DNA from: Prevotellaceae bacterium
Lineage (GTDB): Bacteria > Bacteroidota > Bacteroidia > Bacteroidales > Bacteroidaceae
Reading direction: 5' to 3'
Length of the DNA stretch: 38,161 nt
NCBI GenBank assembly: GCA_029218445.1
Contig: JAQXRI010000106.1
Span: 1-38,161, forward strand
Shown here: positions 7,752 to 16,824 of the stretch, piece after piece
Layout: the number at the start of each line of letters is the position of its first letter
Numbering within the stretch: position 1 is the stretch's first letter
The notes under the pieces: generated by a model
The model's database searches: none
The model's input: the letters and a program-made list of their open reading frames with translations, nothing else
What the model was told of the DNA's origin: nothing
Made by a program: the position numbers and the translations under genes

Positions 7752-8948
7752 TTATTTTTCTTCCTGTTGGTTGGTAGGCTTTGCCGGCTGCTCTTCGGCT
7801 TTTATGCCACCCTGACGACGCTGCTCGCGGTTAGTCTCTGGCGACTTGAACAGGTCTTTTGGCCGTGGCTGTGCAAACCTGACCTTTTCGCCTTCGTCGC
7901 GCTTTTCGTGGAACAGCTTTGGCAGTGGATTCTCGTAAGGCTCCTCGTAGGTTTTGCGGTTGCGATAAATGTCGATGGCGGTGAATATGGCATGGCGGAA
8001 CGACGTGGGGTTGGCCTTGTCGTGTCCGGCAATGTCGTATGCTGTGCCGTGGTCGGGCGAGGTACGTATGATGGGCAGGCCTGCTGTGTAGTTGACGCCT
8101 TCTTCCACGGCCAGTGTCTTGAAAGGAGCGAGTCCTTGGTCGTGGTACATGGCCAGCACGGCGTCGAAGTTGATGAAGGCTCCACTGCCGAAGAATCCGT
8201 CGGCCGGGAATGGGCCGAACGCCTGTATGCCGGCTTCCTCCAGTTCGTTGATGGCCGGAATGATAGTGTTTTGCTCTTCGTCGCCTATCACGCCGTTGTC
8301 GCCGGCGTGCGGATTAAGTGCCAGCACTGCTATTCTGGGGCACGATATGCGGAAGTCGCGTCGGAGGCTGTCGTGCAATATCTTGGCCTTGTTGACTATG
8401 GACTCTTTGGTTATGGCCTGTGCCACATCCTTTATTGGCAGATGAGTTGTTACGAGAGCCACGCGCAGCGAGCCGTTCATCAGAATCATCAGGGCTTCCT
8501 TTCCTTCGCCCACGCAGTCTTCGATATATTCAGTGTGGCCATGAAACTTGAACATGTCGCTCTGAATGTTGTTCTTGTTGATGGGAGCGGTAACAAGTAC
8601 GTCGTAAAGTTCTGAGCGATAGTCGGTCATGGCTTTGTCAAGTGCCTTTAATGCCGCTTCGCCGGCTTCTTTCGACGAGGCTCCCATTTCTATTTTCACT
8701 TCGTCGTCGAATGTGGCCAAGAGGTTCAGCCTTCCTGGTTTTGCTTCCTCGGCCTTGTCGATAATGCTGAAATTGGTGGGCAGCCCCAGCATCTTCTTGT
8801 GGTAGGCAGCCACCTTTGGTGAACCGTAAACGATAGGGATGCACAGTTCAAACATCTCAGGGTCGGCAAATGTCTTGAGTATCACCTCATATCCAATGCC
8901 GTTGGTATCTCCGTGCGTTATTGCAACGCGTATCAATTTGTCTTCCAT
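7752..8948 (-). CDS. pdxA: 4-hydroxythreonine-4-phosphate dehydrogenase PdxA
   Basis: PdxA oxidises 4-phosphohydroxy-threonine with NAD+ in the DXP-dependent route to pyridoxal phosphate (vitamin B6). The start MEDKLIRVAITHGDTNGIGYEVI is typical, and the three metal-binding His motifs are visible: KFHGHTEY (about 139), AMYHDQG (about 267) and RTSPDHGTAYDIAG (about 293). The enzyme core ends near residue 335. A further 60 or so residues form a charged, Pro/Gln/Glu-rich tail ending NQQEEK, making it 398 residues against about 330 in Escherichia coli. The tail looks disordered. It lies 26 bases downstream of the DUF4837 gene, probably in the rlmN operon. Confidence 0.95.
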   Translation of the reverse strand: MEDKLIRVAITHGDTNGIGYEVILKTFADPEMFELCIPIVYGSPKVAAYHKKMLGLPTNFSIIDKAEEAKPGRLNLLATFDDEVKIEMGASSKEAGEAALKALDKAMTDYRSELYDVLVTAPINKNNIQSDMFKFHGHTEYIEDCVGEGKEALMILMNGSLRVALVTTHLPIKDVAQAITKESIVNKAKILHDSLRRDFRISCPRIAVLALNPHAGDNGVIGDEEQNTIIPAINELEEAGIQAFGPFPADGFFGSGAFINFDAVLAMYHDQGLAPFKTLAVEEGVNYTAGLPIIRTSPDHGTAYDIAGHDKANPTSFRHAIFTAIDIYRNRKTYEEPYENPLPKLFHEKRDEGEKVRFAQPRPKDLFKSPETNREQRRQGGIKAEEQPAKPTNQQEEK

Positions 8949-8974
8949 TGTTCAGTTGCGTTTGTATGTGATTA

Positions 8975-9922
8975 TTATCTTAGTTTTATTGTATATAATA
9001 TTGATTCGAGTCGTTTCATCGCCCTTGCCTTTGACGTTGCCGGAGCGTATATGAATGCTTCAGCCGTGACGGTGCGGTTGCGGGTGCTGTCGATTATGGT
9101 CCTGCTTACAAACGGCCCTCCCATGGCATCGCCCTTCATTTGCCACAATCCTCTCATCGTCATGCTGTTGCCGTCGTGGCTGAACAGCAGCCCGGTGCGC
9201 CTTTCGGTGGCCATGTACATTCCGTCGTGTTCGCCTTTTATGTTTGCCGCCATCACGCTGTCGCGGATGTCGGCCAGGCTCTTTGCATCGGTGCGGATGC
9301 CTTTGGTGGCATATATGCAGAGGTTTCTCATTATCTTCTGTCCGTCGTCTGAAATCCATACGAAGCTTTCGCCTGTCTTCCACATGGTCATGTCGGCCGG
9401 TATGGTTATCTGGCAGCCTAATGTTTCGTCTATTGTCTTCATAAGAGCTGCGTTATGGCTTTTGGCGTCGTGGCTGATGGCCATTTTCATCTCGTGGTTG
9501 TCAATGAGCCGTTGCAGTGTCTTGGCCACCTTTTGACTGTCGGTCCTTAGGGCTTCCGCCGAGGGCGTGGCCACTACAATCATCAGTTGCCCTTTGGCAA
9601 ACGGGTTCTTCTCGTATTTTATCTTAGTGTCTTGTTGCGACTTTTTGACTACTACTATTGTTCTGAAGTAGCGGGTTGCGTCGTTAATGCCGTCGATTAC
9701 TCTTGTCTTGAATGGAGTTTCCTGTTGTGGCAGTGCCTTCATTGGCTCGCTGAACATTCCTGCAGCCATTCTTTCCAACTCTTTGTCGTCGGCCGTCAAG
9801 GCCACGTCGTAAGGTTCACCAATGCATTGCGGCTTGCCCAGTCGGCTGTCGCCTGAACAAGCGCAGAGCGTTGCCATGGCTATTCCGGCTACAAGTTCAT
9901 ACAGTATCGTCTCAACTTTCAT
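8975..9922 (-). CDS. DUF4837 family lipoprotein
   Basis: A 315-residue secreted lipoprotein: the signal region is hydrophobic and ends in LCAC-S, a lipobox with Cys at about residue 22. The body fits the DUF4837 family, which is confined to Bacteroidetes and has no known function; features include a conserved KKSQQDTKIKYEKNPFAKGQ block and a C-terminal MRGLWQMKGDAMGGPF block. Its start overlaps the rlmN stop by 11 bases, which implies translational coupling. It probably sits in the periplasm or on the outer membrane. Confidence 0.85.
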   Translation of the reverse strand: MKVETILYELVAGIAMATLCACSGDSRLGKPQCIGEPYDVALTADDKELERMAAGMFSEPMKALPQQETPFKTRVIDGINDATRYFRTIVVVKKSQQDTKIKYEKNPFAKGQLMIVVATPSAEALRTDSQKVAKTLQRLIDNHEMKMAISHDAKSHNAALMKTIDETLGCQITIPADMTMWKTGESFVWISDDGQKIMRNLCIYATKGIRTDAKSLADIRDSVMAANIKGEHDGMYMATERRTGLLFSHDGNSMTMRGLWQMKGDAMGGPFVSRTIIDSTRNRTVTAEAFIYAPATSKARAMKRLESILYTIKLR

Positions 9923-10988
9923 TGTTCAGTACGTCAGTCGCCCCACCACGTCCTTCACCCATCTTCTTTGCCGTTGTAAGAAGTCCGCATGCTGCGAAAA
10001 TGTCCTGGCCACGGCTGGCTCTGATGGTTGTGAACACTCCATGTGCCGTGAGATAGTCGCGGAACGACTCCATCCTGCTCATGTCAGACCCTTTGAGGTC
10101 AACATCCGGAATAGTGTGGAAGCGAATCAGGTTTACTCTGCATTCAAGTCCTGCCGTGAGCCTCACTATTTCGCGGGCGTGGACCATTGAGTCGTTCACG
10201 CCGTCGAACATGGTGTATTCAAACGACGCACGGCGCTGGTGAGAGAAGTCATACTGCTTTAGCAGTGCCACTATGTCGGTTATCGACATTTGCCTTTCTG
10301 CGGGCATGAGTTTCTGCCGTTGTTCTGGCAGTGGCGTGTGCATGCTAATGGCAATGTGGCATTCGCTCTCGTCGAGAAAACGCTTCAGCTTGTTCTTTAT
10401 GCCCACACTGCTTACTGTGATTCGCTTCGGGCTCCATTGGAATCCGTAGTCGGCTGTAAGTATTTCAGTGGCTCTCAGTACATTGTCGAGGTTGTCCATT
10501 GGCTCGCCTTGTCCCATGAAGACGATGTTGGTGAGCTTGTCCTTTTCGGGCAGTGCACATATTTGGTTGAGAATGTCGGCAGTGGTGAGGTTGCCTTCAA
10601 ACCCCTGCTTGCCTGTTTGGCAGAAGAGGCAGTTCATCTTGCATCCTACCTGCGACGACACACACAGTGTAGCCCTGTCGTGGTCGGGTATATATACAGT
10701 TTCGACAAACTTGCCGTTTTCGGTTGGAAACAGGTATTTTATTGTTCCGTCCTTCGACTTTTGGCAGTCGATAGGAGCCATCGTCCCCACCGAATACCGC
10801 TCACTCAAGCGGGCGCGACCCGCCTTTGAGATATTGGTCATCTCGTCGATGCTTGTCGCGCCTGCCTGATAAAGCCATTTGGCCATCTGTGAAGCTGTGA
10901 ACTTGGGTAGGCCCAATTCGGCTGCAACGTCCTTCAGCTGGTTGGCCGTCATGCCTATGAGCCTTTCCTTTTTATCGTTATTGTCCAT
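9912..10988 (-). CDS. rlmN: Dual-specificity 23S rRNA/tRNA methyltransferase RlmN
   Basis: RlmN is a radical-SAM enzyme that methylates A2503 of 23S rRNA and A37 of some tRNAs. The [4Fe-4S] motif C-x3-C-x2-C is at residues 116/120/123 (CKMNCLFC), and the catalytic methyl-carrying Cys is at 334 (AACGLL). The SAM-binding FMGQGEPMDN follows. The ATG at 10988 (MDNNDKKER) is preferred over an in-frame start 16 codons earlier because the extension shows no conservation signature and would lie upstream of the promoter box at 11007. At 358 residues it is a normal size. It is first in the run rlmN-DUF4837-pdxA. Confidence 0.95.
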   Translation of the reverse strand: MDNNDKKERLIGMTANQLKDVAAELGLPKFTASQMAKWLYQAGATSIDEMTNISKAGRARLSERYSVGTMAPIDCQKSKDGTIKYLFPTENGKFVETVYIPDHDRATLCVSSQVGCKMNCLFCQTGKQGFEGNLTTADILNQICALPEKDKLTNIVFMGQGEPMDNLDNVLRATEILTADYGFQWSPKRITVSSVGIKNKLKRFLDESECHIAISMHTPLPEQRQKLMPAERQMSITDIVALLKQYDFSHQRRASFEYTMFDGVNDSMVHAREIVRLTAGLECRVNLIRFHTIPDVDLKGSDMSRMESFRDYLTAHGVFTTIRASRGQDIFAACGLLTTAKKMGEGRGGATDVLNNES

Positions 10989-11006
10989 CTTTCGCGTTTT
11001 AATTTG

Positions 11007-11014
11007 CAAAATTA
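11007..11014 (-). promoter_or_regulatory. -7 box of the rlmN-DUF4837-pdxA operon
   Basis: Minus-strand TAATTTTG fits TAnnTTTG, about 19 bases before the rlmN ATG at 10988. A convincing -33 TTTG was not found in the AT-rich sequence upstream. Confidence 0.55.
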
Positions 11015-11086
11015 ATATATAATGTGGACAATACAAAATAAAAAGCGATTATTTATGTTTTTTTTGTTTGCTGTGGCCTATTGTTA

Positions 11087-11617
11087 TTATTTTTTGTCCG
11101 CATTGACCTCAGTGGAGTCGTTGAAGAGGCCGTTGTTGGTGTGTGCCTTAGAGAAATCGGTCCAGTTGGCCACTTTCGACAGGCTGAAGGCTCCGAGGTC
11201 GGTGCGTCCGTCAGGACTTTCAAAATATCCACGGAAGCGCTGCGTGCTGCCGGTGTTGTAGAGGTCGTAGTCGCGAATCACCACGTCGTAGCCGTCGTGG
11301 AAGTACATGTAGATGCGTCCGTTGCGTACTTTCCAATCAAAATTCACGTCGCTTACGAGCCGTCGGCCTTGCCAGTCGCGCTCCCTTCCCCAGCCACCGC
11401 GTGAGAAGTCGCCGTCCTGAACAAACTGTATTTCTGTTTCCCACACGTCTTGCGTTATGTTGCCATATCGGTCTTTGTAGTAGTTGCCCGTTATGGTTCC
11501 CGACCAAATTCCGTCGAGGTCCCATGCCGTTTCGGTGTCGTCGTCGCAGCTTGTCATTGTCATAATGGTGAACAGTGCCATCACCATCAAGCCTAATTTG
11601 TTAAATGTCTTTTTCAT
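11087..11617 (-). CDS. Small secreted lipoprotein of unknown function
   Basis: A 176-residue protein with a clear lipoprotein signal: charged n-region MKKTFNK, hydrophobic core, and lipobox MTSC with Cys at residue 24. An acidic stretch DDDTE follows, a common surface-export feature of Bacteroidetes lipoproteins. The body is rich in Trp, Tyr, Gly and Asp (for example GIWSGTITGNYYKDRYGN and RIYMYFHDGYDVVIRD) and is probably a beta-barrel of lipocalin-like type; I do not recognise the family. It has its own promoter box and is flanked by rlmN downstream and the AmpG gene upstream, with no obvious functional link. Confidence 0.8.
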   Translation of the reverse strand: MKKTFNKLGLMVMALFTIMTMTSCDDDTETAWDLDGIWSGTITGNYYKDRYGNITQDVWETEIQFVQDGDFSRGGWGRERDWQGRRLVSDVNFDWKVRNGRIYMYFHDGYDVVIRDYDLYNTGSTQRFRGYFESPDGRTDLGAFSLSKVANWTDFSKAHTNNGLFNDSTEVNADKK

Positions 11618-11651
11618 AATGTTATGTTTTAATATTTTTGTTATTTGACTG

Positions 11652-11659
11652 CAAAATTA
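11652..11659 (-). promoter_or_regulatory. -7 box of the small lipoprotein gene
   Basis: Minus-strand TAATTTTG fits TAnnTTTG and is 35 bases upstream of the ATG at 11617. It lies in the 97-base gap after the AmpG-like gene. Confidence 0.6.
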
Positions 11660-11714
11660 GCTGAAAAACTTCATTTCGCATTGAGAAATGCCCTACAAAG
11701 GGGTAGGGATTTTC

Positions 11715-12986
11715 CTATTCTGTCGTTTTCTTGCCAAAGTTGGGGTCAATTTTCAGCAGTGCGGCAACGACATAAGTCATAGAGCATGCCAACATCACGA
11801 TGATGAAGAACGTCTGATAGCCCACGGCTTCCTGCAGCGCACCGGCTATGAGTCCTGGAAGCATCATCGACAGTGCCATGAAAGCTGTGCAGATGGCATA
11901 GTGGCTCGTCTTGTGCTCGCCTTGGCTGTAGTAAATAAGGTAGAGCATGTAGGCGGTGAAGCCGAAGCCGTAGCCAAACTGTTCTATGAATATGCCGACG
12001 CTGATGATAAACAGGTTGGAGGGCATGGCATAGCTGAGATAAACATAAACGATGTCGGGCAGCGTGATGGCCATTACCATTGGCCAGAGCCAACGTTTCA
12101 GTCCGTGTCGGCTGGCTGCGATGCCACCGAGAATGCCGCCAAGCGTCAGACCTATAATGCCCACAGTGCCTTGGGCCAAGCCGTATTCGGAGTCAGACAG
12201 GCCAAGGCCGCCGTTGTACTGGTGGTCAACGAGAAACAGTGCCGACACCTTTGCAAGCAGTCCTTCAGGCATTCGGTAGAAGAGCATGAAACAGATGCCC
12301 ACAACGACTTGTGGCTTGTCGAAAAACGTGCGGACGGTGCGTCCCAGTTCTCTTATCAGCTCCTTCGCTCCCAATTTGCCGTGGTCGTCGTCTTCCTTCG
12401 GTCGAGGCAAAGCCCAACTGTGATACAGCCAAAGGGCAATGAAAAGTCCTGCAGCGAGATAGAACATGAGGCTCCACGAATATCTCACGTTGCGCGTCAT
12501 CACGGCAATGTTGCCGGCCAGGGCCACCAGTACGCCCTGCCCGAAAATAGTGGCTATGCGGTATAATGTAGAGCGGATGCCTACAAACCAAGCCTGCTGA
12601 TGGTGGTTCAGCCCCATCATGTAGAATCCGTCGGCGGCTATGTCGTGTGTGGCGCTTGAGAAGGCCATCAGCCAAAAGAAGCACAGCGTGCCCTGCAGCC
12701 ACCACGACGTGGGTATGGTGAACGCCACTCCACCGAGGGCGGCTCCTATGAGCAGTTGCATGCTTATCACCCACCAGCGTTTCGACTTTATGATGTCGAT
12801 GAACGGGCTCCAGAATGGCTTTATTACCCATGGCAGGTAGAGCCATGACGTGTAGAGAGTTATGTCGGTGTTTGACATTCCCATTCGCTTGTACATTATC
12901 AGCGAAATGGTCATGACGGTTACGTATGGTATGCCTTCGGCAAAATACAGTGAGGGCACCCATGCCCATGGACTTCTTCTTGACAT
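11715..12986 (-). CDS. AmpG-like major facilitator permease
   Basis: A 423-residue, 12-helix MFS transporter. The N-terminal SLYFAEGIPY, followed by the first-half loop KPFWSPFIDI, is diagnostic of the AmpG group, which imports anhydro-muropeptides released from peptidoglycan; HDIAADGFYM also fits. A central charged loop (about residues 195-215, PRPKEDDDHGK) separates the two six-helix halves. It follows the SpoIID-containing gene by 52 bases in the same direction and is probably co-transcribed, which suggests a link with wall recycling. AmpG homologues in Bacteroidetes are diverse, so the cargo is not certain. Confidence 0.83.
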   Translation of the reverse strand: MSRRSPWAWVPSLYFAEGIPYVTVMTISLIMYKRMGMSNTDITLYTSWLYLPWVIKPFWSPFIDIIKSKRWWVISMQLLIGAALGGVAFTIPTSWWLQGTLCFFWLMAFSSATHDIAADGFYMMGLNHHQQAWFVGIRSTLYRIATIFGQGVLVALAGNIAVMTRNVRYSWSLMFYLAAGLFIALWLYHSWALPRPKEDDDHGKLGAKELIRELGRTVRTFFDKPQVVVGICFMLFYRMPEGLLAKVSALFLVDHQYNGGLGLSDSEYGLAQGTVGIIGLTLGGILGGIAASRHGLKRWLWPMVMAITLPDIVYVYLSYAMPSNLFIISVGIFIEQFGYGFGFTAYMLYLIYYSQGEHKTSHYAICTAFMALSMMLPGLIAGALQEAVGYQTFFIIVMLACSMTYVVAALLKIDPNFGKKTTE

Positions 12987-13038
12987 TGTCGTTGTTGTTT
13001 AAGGAACAGTGCAGGCGAAAGGCCCGCACTTTCCGATT

Positions 13039-16000
13039 CTAATCATAAAGTTTTTTTATCTCCGCACCTCTGTAGTAGTGCAGCAGGATATTGTCGTAGC
13101 TGTGGCCTTCGTTGCTCATCATTGCCGCTCCTATCTGGCACATTCCCACGCCGTGGCCCCATCCGGCACCCGTAAGCATGAAGCGTTGTGGAATGTCGTC
13201 GGCCTCCATGCCTTCGCGGTCAACCACAAACGCGCTGCTGTAGAGGTGTGTCTTGCTCAGTGTGCGGCGTATTTCGAGTTCCTTGCCTATGGTGAGGGTC
13301 TTCTTTGTGCCGACTATCTTGAGTCGGCAGATGCGTCCGCTCTTTCCGCGCTCTACGGGTATGAGGTCGATTATTTGTCCGAAGTCGTCTTTCGTCTTCT
13401 CGTTAATCAGCGCCGACAGTTCTTCCTGTGTGTATTCCACATGCCAGCGGAAGAAATCGGGAGTTTCCTGGTCGTAGTCGTTCAGCACTTGCGCCAGTAC
13501 TTTTTTGTCGGTGGTGTTGCAATATGACGCTGGCGATGTCCTTATCCACTGTTCGGCCAAGGCCTCGTCGCTCAGGTCGGGCAGGTTGCCCGCACCGTCG
13601 CGCACGGCGGTAAGATATGGCTTCGACTTGTTTTCCCAGCAGTACTGGAATTCTTCCGTCACGCCTCCGCAGCACTTGCTGAATCGTGCGTCGCAGATGT
13701 CGTCGCCGTATGTCAGCACTTGTCCGCGTGTGGCCCTTACGGCGTTGAGCACTTCCCGGCGTCCTTCTTCGGTTATGCCTTGGTAGCGTTGGCAGTGGTC
13801 GTCGGCGCACACGTCGAATATGGTGTGGTCTTCGCGGTCGTACCACCTTATTATCTCGTCGTCCTTTTTTATAAACGAGAAGAAGTTGTTTTGTCCGTCC
13901 TTCAGGTGCTGCCTCTTTTCCATTTGCGCCAGCAGCCAGCTGCGCGATATTACGGCGTGTGCCTTTAGCAGTTCGCTCGACGACGTCGATTTCATTTCGC
14001 TCGAAATGACGCTCGACAGATATTTTTCTACCGACAGTTGGTTGATGGCGGTAATCTTGTCGGCCTCGACCACGAGTCGCAGTGTGCCGTTGAACTTCTC
14101 TGTCTGTTTGCGTTGCCAGTGGAAGTCGAGCCCTATGGTGACGTCGTGAAGCGAGAACGAGGCGTCGTCGTCCTGAGGCGTAAAAGTAAGTTCGCGGTAT
14201 TGGTTGCCACGCCACAGTATTCCTCCTTCCGAAAATTCCACTGTTTGCGGCCCCTCTATGCTTTCGCCCTTTGCGGTGTATGGCGAGTTGAGTTCGAAGC
14301 TGATTTTTTGTGCGCTGAGGATGCCCACTGTCACTTCGGGCTCTTCGTCGTATTGCTTCTGTTGTCGTGTGGCGAAAGTCTGGTTTTCAAGGCGTTGCCT
14401 TATTTTGCTTGCCTCGTCGTCGGCCAACGCCACTTCGCGCAGCATGGCCACGGTGTCTTCGGCTGTCAGTTTGCGGTAGTCTTCCTCTCGTGGAGTTATT
14501 ATCATGCCCGACATGTCGAGAGCTCCCGGACTGACGAGGCATTTCTGTCTGCCTTCGGCGAAATAACAATCCGGGCGGTGTTTCGACCTTGGTATGACAA
14601 TAGTGAGATATTCGTCTGACCTTCGCCATGCTATTATATTCATCATTGGCTCGCTGTCGCCGTCGTGCAGTGGTAGTACGTTGTAGAGTCTGTTGAACAG
14701 CTGCACTGACTTTTCCTTGCTCTGTGCGCGCACGAGCAGCGCAAAGCAGAAGTAGTCGCTCACCTGCCATATTCCTTCGTGCTCGTCGATGGTGAGCAGT
14801 GGCTGCAGGTTGCGGCTCAAGCGTTGCCAACTGCGCTGCAGGGGCAACATGCCTGTTGTGCCTGCTTGGAAGTGGGCGTGGTCGGGAGCCGAAGCGCCGC
14901 ATTTAGGTCCGTTGTAGAACACCATCATGTCGGGATAGTCGGTGAGTATCTTCATCATTTCGCCGAAGTTGCCCTTTATGCGTTGCGGCTCATGCTTAAT
15001 GGATGGTATGGTGAAGTGGGTTGGCAGGATGGGGTAGGGGTTTACCAGCAGTTCAAAACGCTCGTCGATGACTTTCTTGAACTGCTCTTCGGGTCTGTTG
15101 CATTCACACAGGAAGCAAGGCCTCTTTGCCAGTGCCTGCTTGTCGATATTGGCCCCGGTTGATGTCATGCGTGCCGGGTTGAACTGCAGCATGAGCGTCT
15201 GGTCTTCATATTGCAGTTCGCGTGTCTTTACGCCCTGCAGTTCGCGGTAGCGTTTCCTGGCGTCCTCCCATGTCTCAACCTGCCTGTTGAAGAATCTCAT
15301 CAGCTTGCTGTCGGCCAGTATGTCTTGTTTGCCTTTTAGCATTTGCTGTCGTGCCGATATTTCCAGTGTGCGCAGCCTGTCTTTGTATAAGTTGTTGGCG
15401 TTCACTTTCTCTATGCTCAGTGCGGCGTCGCTGTTGCCGCCCCATCGGCGGCATAGGTAAAGCTCGTCGTAGATGCGTCCTATGCGGTAGCGCCGCGAGA
15501 ATATCAGTCCCAGGGCATAGTCTTCGCCGTAGCTCGTGTTTGGAAATTGTATCTGTCGCAGCAGTGGCGTGAAGAATGCGCGTGGAGCTCCAAGTCCGTT
15601 TATGCGTAGGGCATTGTTCGGCCCGTTGTCGTCGGTCCATTCGTGGTGGTCTATGAGTCCTGGCGGCAGTGTGTTGAGGTTGAAGTCGCACATGCGGTAT
15701 GAACCTATTATCATGGCGGCCTTCTGTTGCTTGAAGGCATCGACAATGCGCTGCAGGGTGTCGGGGCCGCTGTAAAGGTCGTCGCTGTCGAGCTGCACGG
15801 CAAAGCGTCCGCAACGGCTGTCGCAGATGGCCATGTTCCAGCAACCTCCAATGCCGAGGTCGAGGCGTTCGGGTATGATGTGTATGAGTGTCGATTGCGG
15901 CGTGTTGAGCGGCGAGTTGGCTATTATGTCTTCCACTATCTCGCCCGTTTTGTCGGTCGAATGGTTGTCCACCACTATCACGTTGAAATTAAAGCTGGTG

Positions 16001-16824
16001 TTTTGTCCCAGTGCGCTCTCCACGGCGTCGCGTATTGTCTTCTCGCGGTTCTTCACTGGTATCACCACCGTCGCTTCCACATCGAAGTCCTGCTCGTCGA
16101 GGTCGAGTGTGGTGTAGTAAGAAGTGTCTATCAGAGCGCCTATGGCGTCGAGATGTCGCGTCACGCATTGTTCCATCTCAATCTGCACGTCACGGTTTGC
16201 AGGGTTTACGTAGTCGAACTGCTTCGCCCCGCTTGCCCTCAGGTCGGTCTCCTCCTCAGTATATAGATATTCGTTCAGGTGGAATATGTCGCCTTCGCGG
16301 CTTAGGAACAGCCTAAGGTCGTAAAGTGCAGCATATTTCAGTGTGTCGGCCTCGCTGTGCTTGGCGTATTCGTGCAGCAGCGGAGTCTTTATGAGCAGCA
16401 GCGAGCCAAAGTCGAAGTCGTCTCTCACGCTGCCTTTTTGGTAGTCTATGACCGGGTGTTGTTTCAACTCTCCCGCCTCTAATGAATAGTGGTCGCTATA
16501 TACCATGGCTGCGTTTGAGTCGCAAGCCACCCTCAGCATTCTTTCAAGTGCCGTCTGCCCTATGCTCAGTCGTGTGGGCTTTGTCAGCAGCAGCGCATAT
16601 TCGGCTGTTGCCGTAGCGGCTATTTTCCTTATTGTGTCGGAGCTTGTCGGCCAGTCAACCTCCAGCAAGGCGCATCCCTCGGGAGCGTCGTAGGCATCTT
16701 CATCGGCATCGGCCGTCAGCAGGTAAATGTTTTGTATGGTGCGGCTGTTGCCCAGTCTTGCTATTTCTTCGTTAAGGTCGTCAAGACTGGCGCATGCCAA
16801 AAAACAGTCAATCTTTTGTCTCAT
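13039..16824 (-). CDS. GT2-GT2-DUF4922(HIT-like)-SpoIID four-domain protein
   Basis: A 1261-residue protein. Residues 1-240 look like a degenerate GT-A/GT2 domain (AAMVYSDHYSLEAGELKQHP). Residues about 245-490 are a full GT2 domain (ATVVIPVKNREKTI; donor-binding DSDD near 345). Residues about 560-800 are DUF4922, with a HIT/GalT-type triad H649-A-H651-x-Q653 and a C-x2-C pair (CFLCEC), similar to GDP-hexose phosphorylases. Residues about 860-1261 are a SpoIID/LytB domain: VEKYLSSVISSEM with the likely catalytic Glu943, two CC/C motifs, and GAGWGHGVGMCQIG near the end. No signal peptide or membrane helix is visible, although SpoIID domains usually act outside the cell. Its start overlaps the flavoenzyme gene by 4 bases (ATGA), so the two are coupled. 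The function of the whole protein is not known. Confidence 0.85.
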   Translation of the reverse strand: MRQKIDCFLACASLDDLNEEIARLGNSRTIQNIYLLTADADEDAYDAPEGCALLEVDWPTSSDTIRKIAATATAEYALLLTKPTRLSIGQTALERMLRVACDSNAAMVYSDHYSLEAGELKQHPVIDYQKGSVRDDFDFGSLLLIKTPLLHEYAKHSEADTLKYAALYDLRLFLSREGDIFHLNEYLYTEEETDLRASGAKQFDYVNPANRDVQIEMEQCVTRHLDAIGALIDTSYYTTLDLDEQDFDVEATVVIPVKNREKTIRDAVESALGQNTSFNFNVIVVDNHSTDKTGEIVEDIIANSPLNTPQSTLIHIIPERLDLGIGGCWNMAICDSRCGRFAVQLDSDDLYSGPDTLQRIVDAFKQQKAAMIIGSYRMCDFNLNTLPPGLIDHHEWTDDNGPNNALRINGLGAPRAFFTPLLRQIQFPNTSYGEDYALGLIFSRRYRIGRIYDELYLCRRWGGNSDAALSIEKVNANNLYKDRLRTLEISARQQMLKGKQDILADSKLMRFFNRQVETWEDARKRYRELQGVKTRELQYEDQTLMLQFNPARMTSTGANIDKQALAKRPCFLCECNRPEEQFKKVIDERFELLVNPYPILPTHFTIPSIKHEPQRIKGNFGEMMKILTDYPDMMVFYNGPKCGASAPDHAHFQAGTTGMLPLQRSWQRLSRNLQPLLTIDEHEGIWQVSDYFCFALLVRAQSKEKSVQLFNRLYNVLPLHDGDSEPMMNIIAWRRSDEYLTIVIPRSKHRPDCYFAEGRQKCLVSPGALDMSGMIITPREEDYRKLTAEDTVAMLREVALADDEASKIRQRLENQTFATRQQKQYDEEPEVTVGILSAQKISFELNSPYTAKGESIEGPQTVEFSEGGILWRGNQYRELTFTPQDDDASFSLHDVTIGLDFHWQRKQTEKFNGTLRLVVEADKITAINQLSVEKYLSSVISSEMKSTSSSELLKAHAVISRSWLLAQMEKRQHLKDGQNNFFSFIKKDDEIIRWYDREDHTIFDVCADDHCQRYQGITEEGRREVLNAVRATRGQVLTYGDDICDARFSKCCGGVTEEFQYCWENKSKPYLTAVRDGAGNLPDLSDEALAEQWIRTSPASYCNTTDKKVLAQVLNDYDQETPDFFRWHVEYTQEELSALINEKTKDDFGQIIDLIPVERGKSGRICRLKIVGTKKTLTIGKELEIRRTLSKTHLYSSAFVVDREGMEADDIPQRFMLTGAGWGHGVGMCQIGAAMMSNEGHSYDNILLHYYRGAEIKKLYD

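Noticed and set aside
7767..8615. Long plus-strand open frame (282 codons) opposite pdxA
   Set aside because: It is antisense to a clear PdxA with all metal-binding motifs; its composition (Val, Cys and Tyr rich) is that of a shadow frame and it has no recognisable domain.
11688..12566. Plus-strand open frame of 292 codons opposite the AmpG-like gene
   Set aside because: The His/Gln-rich content is typical of a reverse-frame shadow, and the minus-strand frame has 12 membrane helices and AmpG motifs.
13403..14215. Minus-strand frame of 270 codons within the four-domain gene
   Set aside because: Arg/His-rich shadow in another frame of the SpoIID region; the SpoIID reading has conserved motifs throughout.
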